This document shows positions 12,154 through 20,547 of a stretch of DNA of 64,000 bases, piece after piece. Within the stretch, counting starts at the first letter, position 1. Every line of letters begins with the position of its first letter. This DNA is from Rhynchopus sp. YZ270_cl-10 (lineage: Eukaryota; Euglenozoa; Diplonemea; Diplonemida; Diplonemidae). The notes below the pieces were generated by a model that worked only from the letters and a program-made list of their open reading frames with translations, made no database searches and was not told the DNA's origin. Location: assembly GCA_964035575.1 (NCBI GenBank), contig OZ037852.1, positions 1,116,001-1,180,000 on the forward strand. The letters run 5' to 3'. The position numbers and the translations under genes were made by a program.

Positions 12154-12488
12154 CATGGTTGTACAAAGTACTCGAAGAGTATCGAGTACTCGAAAACGAA
12201 AAAAATAGGCCACTCGACACTCGAGTACTCGCCCGACCCATTTTTTTTTCTCTTCAATTTACTCGTTCTGGCACTCGAGTACTCGAACGAGTAGAAAAAA
12301 GTCTCGAGTACTCGGCCGAGTACTGTTTTTTTCCCCCCCCACTTTTTTCACTCGTTCGAGTACTCGAGTGCCAGAACGAATAAATTGAAGAGAAAAAAAA
12401 ATGGGTCGGGCGAGTACTCGAGTGTCGAGTGGCCTATTTTTTTCGTTTTCGAGTACTCGATACTCTTCGAGTACTTTGTACAACCATG
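12154..12488. mobile_element. 335-bp near-perfect palindrome nested in the foldback right arm
   Basis: The two halves mirror each other almost completely, starting CATGGTTGTACAAAGTACTC. They are rich in the palindromic unit CGAGTACTCG. Direct repeats GAGGGT flank it (12148-12153 and 12489-12494). The left arm of the host element (near 10645-10665) carries the uninterrupted site, so this is a later insertion with a 6-bp target duplication. Confidence 0.8.
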
Positions 12489-12721
12489 GAGGGTGTTCGT
12501 ACCCCAACTCGGGCGAACTCCGCCCGAGTCCGCCTGAGTCCGCCCGAGTCCGTCTCAGGTCCGTCTCAGGTCCGCCCGAGTTGAGACGGACCTGAGACGG
12601 ACTCGGGCGGACTCGGGCGGACTCGGGCGGAGTTTGCCTGAGTCCGTCTCAGGTCCGTCTCAACTCGGGCGGGTCTTGGTGAAATTTTTTTTGGCGGACT
12701 CCGGCGGACTACGAACTATGT

Positions 12722-13364
12722 ACCCAAAGCCTTATTTGGCTATTAATTTATTTGGAGTACTGTAAACAACAGTGTCAATTCGCTGTTCCAATGACATCAA
12801 GGTACTCGTACACCTGATGTAGGGTGAAAAGGCACCAACATGGGCAAGTCCCAAAAAGTCCAAGACGCGCTGCCACACTGTCTCGGCAGAGCAAAAGAGA
12901 ACAGGACTACCAAGTTTTTATATTTTAAACCCCATCCTCCTTCTAGCCACTTCGCCTCTTATCACCGCAGCTGCGTTGTTCGGTTCATATTGAACTTTGG
13001 CACTCTCAAAAGTCAACGATGTCACGTCGAAAAGAATCCCATCCCTCCCCACCCCTTTTTTTCGATTATATCTTAATCATTTTGCCTTCACCCTCAAACC
13101 CCTCCCTCATTCAAGAACGCTCACGTGACCAACTGTTCAGGATAGATTCCACCCTTGAGAGCGTACACCCCCTCTCGCATTCTTTTCTGTTCTCCTGGAT
13201 TGAACGTTTACGAATTGCATGAATTTCGATACCCCCCCCCCTCAATCTTTTCATCCCCCCCCTCCTCCTCCTCCTCCCTCCCCCCGATACAACTCTGTCT
13301 GATTTTATCATTTTTTTGATTTTTTCCTTCTACAGACGAATCGAAAACCACATATGAGCGACCC
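12722..13364. other. Spacer upstream of the guanylate-kinase-like gene
   Basis: No gene is supported. A pyrimidine-rich tract ends in TTCTACAG at about 13335, which could be the acceptor of a 5' untranslated intron 30 nt before the next start codon. A short upstream frame (ATGAGCGACCCATGA, from about 13353) overlaps the start of the following gene and could modulate its translation. Confidence 0.45.
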
Positions 13365-14417
13365 ATGATAGATTTCAATGACGCTGTTGAGGTAGAACAG
13401 ATCCGTCGACGACGAGGGGAGAGTGGGTGCGAGATTATTGCGGAGGAGCTGTGGCAGGATGAGTATAGTGGTGCAGCTGCGAACAAACCCGAGATGGTCT
13501 CGACACGCGCAGCGAACGCCTGCATCCGCCACCGCCGATTCACCTGCCAAGGTACAATCTGGATCATCATGGGTCTTCCCCACGTTGGCAAGCATTCTCT
13601 CTTCAACGCACTCAAAGACGAATGCCTCTCTCGCAACAAAACAGCCGGGTTTTTCACTACCCTACAGGTCAAACCAAATGGACAGCTCGCAAAGCGGGTT
13701 CACCTTCACGCAGACTCTACAATCACAAAGGAGATGTACACTAAAATGCAACGAAACCTTGCGTTTTCTGGGGTGTTCACGCATAACTTAGTTTCTCATG
13801 TGGTCCCGTTGGAGGTAATATCGTTTTTGTGCGGGAGTGCGCCGGGGGGGTGTGTGGTGTTGTTGGGGCCTCCTGCGTTGTATCATTGTGTACGAGAGAG
13901 TTTGCCTTGCGTGGGGGTTGGTGTCCTGCATGTGGTCTGCAGTGAGGAGGCGGTGGAGACCAGGTGGAAGACACAGCTTATCGCAGCGAATCAATCTTCT
14001 GGGTCTCAAGGGAGTCTGTCGCAGCCTGCGTCTTCGGCTTCTAATACGCCTATATCATCTCGGCCTTCTAGTGCAGGTGCGCAGAGTGATGCAGGGTTGG
14101 CAAACCAACCAACACTCTCCTCATCAGTCCTCGGAGAAGGGCTCTTCGCCCCAACCTTCGAAACCAACGTCGGAAGACAACGCAAAGAAGGCAGTGTCTG
14201 TGGTAGTATCGGAATGCGAGGAAAAAGCGGTGCGCAGCACAGCATCATGCAGTCCGACCCCTTTCAGTTTATGGGCAAGGCAAGTCGTTCAGAAAGCACC
14301 TTCACAGAGGAAATGGCAGCAATCCCCTCCACCGTGATCGATGTGATCAACAACGAGAAATCCCTGGGCCACGCAGTAGCGGAGGTTCTTGAAACACTCT
14401 TTGGAGATGACTTATGA
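13365..14417 (+). CDS. Guanylate-kinase-like P-loop protein with a low-complexity linker
   Basis: A single open frame of 350 codons. Residues about 60-210 resemble the guanylate-kinase fold. There is a P-loop-like GTIWIIMGLPHVGKHS, followed by a segment ending HLHADSTITKEMY. A hydrophobic VVLLGPPAL strand sits where the kinase core strand would be, and an Arg (ETRWK) falls near the lid position. The classical GMP-binding residues are not evident, so it may be a pseudokinase or scaffold domain of MAGUK type. Residues about 210-260 are Ser/Pro/Ala-rich and probably disordered, and the C-terminus is short and acidic. The start was chosen as the first in-frame ATG after a likely acceptor. The family call is tentative, but the frame itself looks genuinely coding. 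Confidence 0.6.
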   Translation: MIDFNDAVEVEQIRRRRGESGCEIIAEELWQDEYSGAAANKPEMVSTRAANACIRHRRFTCQGTIWIIMGLPHVGKHSLFNALKDECLSRNKTAGFFTTLQVKPNGQLAKRVHLHADSTITKEMYTKMQRNLAFSGVFTHNLVSHVVPLEVISFLCGSAPGGCVVLLGPPALYHCVRESLPCVGVGVLHVVCSEEAVETRWKTQLIAANQSSGSQGSLSQPASSASNTPISSRPSSAGAQSDAGLANQPTLSSSVLGEGLFAPTFETNVGRQRKEGSVCGSIGMRGKSGAQHSIMQSDPFQFMGKASRSESTFTEEMAAIPSTVIDVINNEKSLGHAVAEVLETLFGDDL

Positions 14418-14494
14418 ATACTCCCCCTTATCTACCCAATCCCTCTCTTTTCCAAGAAAGGATTCGAACATACAAAAAACGACTTTTTTTTTTT

Positions 14495-14670
14495 GTCACC
14501 TCATGAAGGAGGAAAATAGAAACAAATCATTTTGAACACACTTTTGCGGTTCTGGGGGGACGAACCGCGCTGCAGAGCCACCTCCTCAAACAGGTCGAGG
14601 TGTCTGTTCGTTTCACAACCCCTCTCGGGTTTTATCGATGAGTGTTACGTTTCTATTTCACCCCAACCTC
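14495..14670 (+). promoter_or_regulatory. Structured leader repeat, copy 1
   Basis: This 176-bp block ends 60 nt before the FKBP-TPR start codon. It is nearly identical to 37171-37350, which ends 29 nt before the two-RRM start codon. Two hairpins are visible: GCGGTTC pairing with GAACCGC, and CACCTC pairing with GAGGTG. The main differences between copies are in the first loop and in two small indels near the 3' end, so the stems are preserved. It could be a transcribed 5' UTR structure, a promoter cassette, or a recently inserted short element. Confidence 0.7.
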
Positions 14671-14730
14671 AATCCCACATCGTAAACACCACCTCTTCAA
14701 GACCCCTTCTCCCTTCACCTCTCTTAAAAA

Positions 14731-15762
14731 ATGGAGCAATGGGCGGTTGACCCGCATTCCGAAATGCTGAAAAGAGGATGGAGCATGGTCAAGGAGGCCC
14801 CTGGTGAAGGCTACGTTGACGTGAGCGGCTGTCAGGGGATCTGGAAGAAGGTCCTCGAGGAGGGCGATCCTACACAGGGAAAGCCCAGGGAGGGGTCCTT
14901 CACGGAGGTTGAGTATTGGTACCGTCACAGAGACAGCCCCTTTGACAGTACCGATCAGGATGGGTCCATCGAGATTATTCCAGGAAGCGGAATGTCCACT
15001 GCAGGCATGGAAGAAGGTGTTGTTACGATGAACGTCGGTGAGCGGGCCTCCTTTATTCTTGACCCGATTTTCGCGTTTAAGGAAAACGGCTACCCTCCTA
15101 ACGTCCCTGAATGGGCGGTTGTGGAGCTTGAAATTAAAGTTCTTGAATTTATCGGACCGTTCACGGAGGAAGGAAAAATCGATGCGGGGAAGGAGTTTAA
15201 AGCGAAAGGAAACGCTTTCTTTAAGGATGCGGAGTATAAGGCAGCAATCAAGAAGTACACTCGAGGATTGGATGTGTTGGGGAGGAGAAGGCGGAAGCTG
15301 CACCCCGATATGAAGGAGCTAGAAGACGGACAGCATCTTGTGAGAATACAGATTCTGCAGAACATTATGCAATGCTACTTCAAGATGGGTAATACGGAGC
15401 GCTGTCTGGACTATGTCGAAAACATCTTAAGACAAGATGAACACAACGTCAAAGCACGGTTCAGACGTGCCCGTCACGAACTCTCACAACACAACTACCA
15501 CACTGCAAAGGCACATCTTCAAGACATAATCGAAAACTCCACAGACGAGCAGGTTCTCAAAGACGTCGCAGCAGAATTCAAAAAGATTGAAGACGTGCGC
15601 AGAAAGACTGCCAACGCAGAGAAAGCCACCGCACGCAAGGCAACCCGTGCCTTCGGTAAACTCCCCTCTGATCCAGACACCGCAGACACAAAATCTGTCA
15701 CATCTGAAGCAGATCTCGATGCGGTCCCTACACCCACCCCACAAGCTGCAGTTGAGGTGTAA
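14731..15762 (+). CDS. FKBP-type immunophilin with C-terminal TPR domain
   Basis: A single-exon frame of 343 residues. Residues about 45-140 form an FKBP domain with the FDST, GSGM, VTMNVGERASF and PEWAVVELEIKVLEF blocks. The conserved active-site Trp after Gly is Met here (AGMEEG) and the usual VI before it is changed, so peptidyl-prolyl isomerase activity may be weak, as in several TPR-FKBPs. Residues about 150-285 form three TPR-like helical pairs, including AKGNAFFKDAEYKAAIKKYT and VKARFRRA, typical of an Hsp90-binding clamp. The tail is Lys/Glu-rich and then Thr/Pro-rich. The likely role is a cytosolic co-chaperone. The start codon lies 60 nt after the structured leader repeat. Confidence 0.85.
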   Translation: MEQWAVDPHSEMLKRGWSMVKEAPGEGYVDVSGCQGIWKKVLEEGDPTQGKPREGSFTEVEYWYRHRDSPFDSTDQDGSIEIIPGSGMSTAGMEEGVVTMNVGERASFILDPIFAFKENGYPPNVPEWAVVELEIKVLEFIGPFTEEGKIDAGKEFKAKGNAFFKDAEYKAAIKKYTRGLDVLGRRRRKLHPDMKELEDGQHLVRIQILQNIMQCYFKMGNTERCLDYVENILRQDEHNVKARFRRARHELSQHNYHTAKAHLQDIIENSTDEQVLKDVAAEFKKIEDVRRKTANAEKATARKATRAFGKLPSDPDTADTKSVTSEADLDAVPTPTPQAAVEV

Positions 15763-16293
15763 GAGGAGCAAAGAAGGGGAGAAAAGTGAGGGGGAAAAGT
15801 GAGGGAGAAGATGGGGGAAGGGAATTAATATATTTTTGCACGTTCCAGCTTTTTTAACTATCCTGTGCCTTAACCTGCAATACAAATGGGGTGACGACAT
15901 CATCCCGAATAACTATGTTTTTTGTGACGAAGAACAGAGACAGCCCATCTTCAAACCCCAGCGTGTTCCAGCGCGATATCGATAGTGGTAAAAGGGATGT
16001 GTGTGTGTACGAGAGGCACATTCATCTTAAAATTTACAAAATTTTCTTTTTCTTTTTCTTTTCCCCTTAAATGCGTACACTTTGAGATGACATTCAACAC
16101 ACCGAGGCTTAAATTCATCTCGACAACAACAAAAAAAAAACTCTTTTCCCTCCATAACTGCGGGGCATGCGGAGGGTGTGCATATCCCCCCAAAACTAAA
16201 ACAGGTCTTTTATAGAACCAACCTTACCAACCTTTTCAAAAAAAAAATGCGACTTTTTTTTCTCCTCCCCCACTCTCCCTCCCTCCCTCCCCC
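15763..16293. other. Intergenic spacer with one type B hairpin repeat
   Basis: No gene is seen. A type B repeat copy lies at 16001-16040 (GTGTGTACGAGAGGCACATTC, then ATCTTAAAATTTAC). A Ser/Leu-poor, pyrimidine-rich stretch precedes the hAT-like element. Confidence 0.5.
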
Positions 16294-17469
16294 CAGGGGT
16301 ACCTGTAACGTGGGGCCGCGGGCCGGGCCTCTGGGCCGAGAAAAAATCCCTTAAGAAATTACGTGGGAAATACTCTCGCCGTTATTCTGCTTTTGTATAG
16401 CTATTCTTGGCTGGGGCCAATTTTATTTTTTGGGGTCAGCGGATCTCAATCTTTCAAATAAAGCCGGTTTTTATAAAAAATATTTTTCGCCAAGGCGCGA
16501 GAGGGATTTTTGAGTTTTTTACACTGTACTGTACTGTACTGTACTGTACTGTACTGTACTGTACTGTACTGTACTGTACTGTACTGTACTGTACTGTACT
16601 GTACTGTACTGTACTGTACTGTACTGTACTGTACTGTACTGTACTGTACTGTACTGTACTGTACTGTACTGTACTGTACTGTACTGTACTGTACTGTACT
16701 GTACTGTACTGTACTGTACTGTACTGTACTGTACTGTACTGTACTGTACTGTACTGTACTGTACTGTACTGTACTGTACTGTACTGTACTGTACTGTACT
16801 GTACTGTACTGTACTGTACTGTACTGTACTGTACTGTACTGTACTGTACTGTACTGTACTGTACTGTACTGTACTGTACTGTACTGTACTGTACTGTACT
16901 GTACTGTACTGTACTGTACTGTACTGTACTGTACTGTACTGTACTGTACTGTACTGTACTGTACTGTACTGTACTGTACTGTACTGTACTGTACTGTACT
17001 GTACTGTACTGTACTGTACTGTACTGTACTGTACTGTACTGTACTGTACTGTACTGTACTGTACTGTACTGTACTGTACTGTACTGTACTGTACTGTACT
17101 GTACTGTACTGTACTGTACTGTACTGTACTGTACTGTACTGTACTGTACTGTACTGTACTGTACTGTACTGTACTGTACTGTACTGTACTGTACTGTACT
17201 CCCAATCCCCTGTACTGTATTGTGTATACTGCAAAAATTGACCAAAAACGAGAACTTGTCCATTTCGTCAAATTGACCCCACCACTGGCCGGACGGATTC
17301 CGGAATGCAAATGCCGGCCCGTTTGTGGGCAACAATGACCCAAAAACCCGCGCACAAGGTTGCGTTGTGTATACCGTGTCTACATACACGTGCTTTTCTC
17401 CATTTGATAACCAGGGGCCGGGGGCCGGGGGCCGGGCCGTTTTTACCCCCCTCGTTACAGGTACCCCTG
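16294..17469. mobile_element. Non-autonomous hAT-like element carrying a GTACT array
   Basis: The termini are perfect 17-bp inverted repeats beginning CAGGGGTACCTGTAACG. They are flanked by an identical 8-bp direct repeat CCTCCCCC (16286-16293 and 17470-17477). A CAGGG start with an 8-bp duplication is the hAT signature. The duplication lies in low-complexity DNA, which lowers its weight slightly. Inside are GGCCGGG-rich subterminal repeats, the long pentanucleotide array, and a ~70-bp module (17247-17320) shared with other elements in the window. There is no transposase. It sits 66 nt upstream of the next start codon. Confidence 0.8.
16523..17200. repeat. (GTACT)n pentanucleotide array, about 135 units
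   Basis: About 678 bp of uninterrupted GTACT repeats with no visible variant unit. It opens all frames, which explains long Thr-Val-Leu-Tyr-Cys or Gln-Tyr-Ser-Thr-Val frames that are not genes. Each unit contains the self-complementary GTAC. Perfect homogeneity suggests recent expansion. Confidence 0.97.
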
Positions 17470-17534
17470 CCTCCCCCTCCACCCCAATTCATTCATTTTA
17501 TTTTATAGCAGAGGTGGGAAAAACAAACAAACAA

Positions 17535-18578
17535 ATGCCCCGCGATACAGGAAGCAGCCGCCGCCGTCGCCGCTCCAGTTCTTCTAGCTCTGATGACAGT
17601 GCAGCACGCCGCAGGCAAAAACGGCGTCGCGAGAAGAAAAGCGGGTGGGGTTTGACCACTGCGCCAGAGAACGCTTCCGGCATCCCTTCTGCACAGGGGG
17701 GTATTTCTGCGACACGGATTTATGTCGGAAGCGTTTCCTTTGACGCAACAGAGCAGGATGTTACTACTGCATTTCAACGTTTCGGTGCAATCCGCTCCTG
17801 CACCTTGGCAGACGATACTGTACGTGGCCACCATAAGGGGTACTGCTTTCTTGAGTTCGCAACAAAGGAGGGTGCAGACGCTGCGCTGCGTGCCCCGGCG
17901 GATTCAATTTTATTAAAAGGTCGGGCCTGCAAAATCGGCATGCCTTCTTCAATTCCTACGACCGAAAGCGGGGCGCCGCAGGGGGCTGCAAGCGCTCTGC
18001 TTGCATCGGGTACTATCGGACATGAAGAGGAAATCAAAATATCTGGAGCAACTGCTAGAGCAGAGGTCATGCGCCGTCTTGCAGCAAGCAAAGGCATGGT
18101 TACCCCCGCTGCCCATACCATTACCCTTCCGGGGATGCCCGCTCCGGTTGCGGCACCACAGAAAAAAAGGCGTGATGCGAACCTAGGGGTCAACCCGCTT
18201 TTGGTGGATAACACGAAGAAGACAATCCCATCCTCTACGGTGGAAACATTGGAACGACCGGTAGGGTTTGCGACCACCCCGTCTACTGTGATGTGTGTAT
18301 TGAATATGGTAAATGATGTTGACGATGCAGACGACGAGCTTGCAGCAGAAGTAAAGCTGGAATGTTCCAAGCACGGTACCGTAGCGAACCTCCTCGTCTA
18401 CGATGAGAAGCAACCCAACGGCGAGGTTGTGGTAAAGCTCTTCGTACAGTTCGCCACCTCCATCGAAGCTAGCAGCTGCATCAAGGTCATGCACAACCGC
18501 CTTTTCGACGGTAAACGCCTCGTCGCGTTCCCCTTCTCCGAAAGTCTCTTCAAAAAAATCGAGGAATCTCCCGACTAA
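17535..18578 (+). CDS. PUF60-like splicing factor: RS-like N-terminus, RRM and UHM
   Basis: The product is 347 residues. The N-terminus is Arg/Ser-rich (residues about 6-45). Residues about 65-145 form an RRM with RNP2 RIYVGSVSF and RNP1 HKGYCFLEF, closest in pattern to the first RRM of PUF60. After an Ala-rich linker with ISGATARAEVMRRLA, residues about 250-345 match a U2AF-homology motif domain. It carries LNMVNDVDDADDELAAEV, ECSKHGTV, VKLFVQF and NRLFDGKRLVAFPF. UHM proteins of this group help U2AF/SF1 select branch site and 3' splice site by binding ULM peptides. The start is the first ATG after a pyrimidine-rich TTTTATAG acceptor-like site. The upstream hAT-like element probably lies in the promoter or a 5' untranslated intron. 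Confidence 0.82.
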   Translation: MPRDTGSSRRRRRSSSSSSDDSAARRRQKRRREKKSGWGLTTAPENASGIPSAQGGISATRIYVGSVSFDATEQDVTTAFQRFGAIRSCTLADDTVRGHHKGYCFLEFATKEGADAALRAPADSILLKGRACKIGMPSSIPTTESGAPQGAASALLASGTIGHEEEIKISGATARAEVMRRLAASKGMVTPAAHTITLPGMPAPVAAPQKKRRDANLGVNPLLVDNTKKTIPSSTVETLERPVGFATTPSTVMCVLNMVNDVDDADDELAAEVKLECSKHGTVANLLVYDEKQPNGEVVVKLFVQFATSIEASSCIKVMHNRLFDGKRLVAFPFSESLFKKIEESPD

Positions 18579-19022
18579 AAAAACCAACCTAGTAGTCTCC
18601 CCACTTTGTCTCAGCTCTGCTTTTTGGTGAAAAAAAGGGTTCAGCGATGTATTTCAGATGACTCTAAGCTTCAAGGTTGTCGCAGAGAAGTAGGGCATTG
18701 GTCGAATAGGATAAAAAGAATATGAAAATTCGGGGATGGGGGAAAAGAAAAAAGGAAAACAAATCATCGGTAAATAATAACGATTTTAAGGGGAATAAGT
18801 GGAGTGGGTGGGGGGGGTGTTCATTTCGAAGCTCGTTTCTTAGGAGCTAAAAAAAAGGGGCAATTCGTAGCTTTTTTTATAGAATGACAATTTTTTTTGT
18901 GTCATTTCGTCCAAAGGATATCCGAGCTTGTCATATGTGTCGTATGAGGGGGGGCAGACATTCACACCAAACTCACAGGAGGGAGGGGAAGGGGACTACA
19001 CACCTAGCAAAGCGACACAGCA
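18579..19022. other. Intergenic spacer before LSM6
   Basis: 444 bp of A/G-rich DNA with short homopolymers. No repeat copy or open frame of note was seen. It should contain the 3' end of the PUF60-like transcript and the LSM6 promoter. Confidence 0.5.
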
Positions 19023-20193
19023 ATGAGCTCTGCAGTGGAGGAGACAACGTCGGCCGAGCCCACCAAGGTGCAGAAGCCGTCCAACTTTTTTAAGTCCGCG
19101 ACGAACAAGGTGGTCACAGTGAAGCTCACCACGGGTATGGCCCATCGTTTTCCCGACCACTTTTTATTCAGGTGACTCAGCGAGGTTCGGGATCATCTTC
19201 CCACACCTTCCTTGTTATAAGTCAAACACAGTTGTGAAAGCACAGCTAACAAACTCTTCTGTTTCGTTTTCCGTTTTCCTGGAAGATAGCTATTCACACC
19301 GTAGTATTTTTGGTGTCTACAATCTGAAACCACCCGGGGTCTGTCTTCCCCCCCAGTACCTCCAACACTGTTATATGAGTCTTATTAACGTTTGATTTAC
19401 GATATGTTCACGAGAGGTACATCCCTTTTGGATGGATTTTGTATCGCAATTTCCCTATATGATTCAAAAAACATTCACTAATCAAATGACTGGTTTCAGT
19501 GTCTATCGTGACATTTGTTTTGTGATTTCATCCTATTTTTTTATTTTTTTTATTCAAAATAGGAACGGAGTACAAAGGCACGCTGTCGTGCCTAGATGGG
19601 TTTATGAACATTGCGATGAAGGATGTTGAGACTGTGACACCCGGGGCTGCAAAGAAGCGCCACAAGGAAGCCTTCATACGCGGTAACAATGGTATGAAAG
19701 ACACTGCCATGGGAGTGAGCGAGGCACCCCTTTTTTATGTACACAGATGAGACACCATCTACCAATACTTAAGAGTCTCTAAGATGGCCCATCTTGCTAG
19801 GCTTATTTACTATACCGTTCTCATTTAGTTTGTTTCCCAAATGATTTTTACGGAACTTGATTGTGATCAAACATAGAGAGGCTTGGGTTCATCTTACAAG
19901 CTACGTTATTTCTTTTATTTTTTATTTTTTATTGGTGTTCCCGAAAGGGCCCATATTGACATGTCCTTGACATGTCGTTGACGTGTCCCCGACAGCAGAT
20001 CGGTAACACCATTTATGCAATCAAAAATATCCTGAAGGTTTTATTGCTGCGCAATAACGAATGTGATCAAAAGGTGACTAAGCAGCGAGAGGCTTAGTAT
20101 CATCATTATAAATATTCCTTTATTTTTGTGCCACCACCCACACACACCTTCCCCTCAGTGCTCTACATCAATCTTGCCGAGACAGACGAATGA
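19023..20193 (+). CDS. LSM6: U6 snRNA-associated Sm-like protein LSm6
   Basis: Three exons: 19023-19134, 19563-19691 and 20159-20193, with GT-AG borders and matching phases, give 91 residues. The Sm1 and Sm2 motifs are clear: VVTVKLTTG, YKGTLSCLDGFMNIAMKDVE and then AFIRGNNVLYINL. This is the exact order and spacing of LSm6, a subunit of the LSm1-7 (mRNA decay) and LSm2-8 (U6 snRNA) rings. The N-terminus is about 12 residues longer than usual. Both introns carry hairpin-repeat copies: 19171 and a weak one near 19400 in intron 1, 19861 and 20073 in intron 2. In intron 1 the repeat directly follows a good acceptor-like sequence (TTTTTATTCAG|GTGACTC), resembling a recursive splice site. Confidence 0.93.
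19171..19206 (+). repeat. Hairpin repeat, type A (LSM6 intron 1)
   Basis: GGTGACTCAGCGAGGTTCGG followed by GATCATCTTCCCACAC. It abuts TTTTTATTCAG on its 5' side, giving a back-to-back acceptor and donor-like junction. Confidence 0.65.
19861..20115 (+). repeat. Two hairpin repeats, type A (LSM6 intron 2)
   Basis: Copy 19861-19901 reads ACATAGAGAGGCTTGGGTTC. Copy 20073-20115 reads GGTGACTAAGCAGCGAGAGG then CTTAGTATCATC, with a perfect CTAAGC/GCTTAG stem. The second copy is preceded by GCAATAACGAATGTGATC, a flank also seen next to the formin intron 4 copy, so homology extends beyond the hairpin. The true acceptor lies 43 nt downstream. Confidence 0.7.
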
Positions 20194-20547
20194 CACCCCT
20201 TTTTGCTTCATCCCCCTTACTGCATTTTCTGGTCGATTTTTTGTGCTCTTCAGTACATATCCCTTGCAGGGGATTTTTTTTTTGCAACAGGTCTGGGAGG
20301 GGAGGGGAGGGAAGGGGAACTTTTACTGGGGGCTGTACACCAAAAAAAAAAAGCCCCCGGAGGGTAAATTCTAGCTGTACGAAACCAAAAAAAAAGCTAC
20401 CTTTTTTACTACCTCCACTTGGGTACATTTAGACCTTATTATACCTTCTATTCAGTAGAATAGTTAGTATAATTATGAAATTTTTTTTTCTACCTAAATT
20501 TACACTAAAAACCCCCTAGGAAGTCACCCCTTCCCCCCCTCCCACAA

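Larger units (their letters stand above)
10523..12721. mobile_element. 2.2-kb foldback element with tandem-repeat arms
   Basis: The termini are exact inverted copies (ACATAGTTCGTAGTCCGCCG and its complement). They are flanked by ACCC on both sides (10519-10522 and 12722-12725), a possible 4-bp target duplication. The arms contain TCCGCCCGAG-type repeats, then a unique ~120-bp inverted block (10645-10780 against 12045-12165), then arrays of the palindromic unit CTCTAATTAGAG. The centre (11013-11584) is a ~570-bp module shared with the element at 49.45 kb and, reversed and shortened, with the one at 38.8 kb. No transposase frame is seen. It looks like a non-autonomous foldback transposon. Confidence 0.75.

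Noticed and set aside
14653-15303. 216-codon minus-strand frame opposite the FKBP gene
   Set aside because: A shadow of a well-supported plus-strand gene with no protein features of its own.
16407-17482. Long frames of Thr-Val-Leu-Tyr-Cys or Gln-Tyr-Ser-Thr-Val repeats on both strands
   Set aside because: They exist only because a 5-bp repeat keeps every frame open. There is no start context, domain or non-repeat coding sequence.
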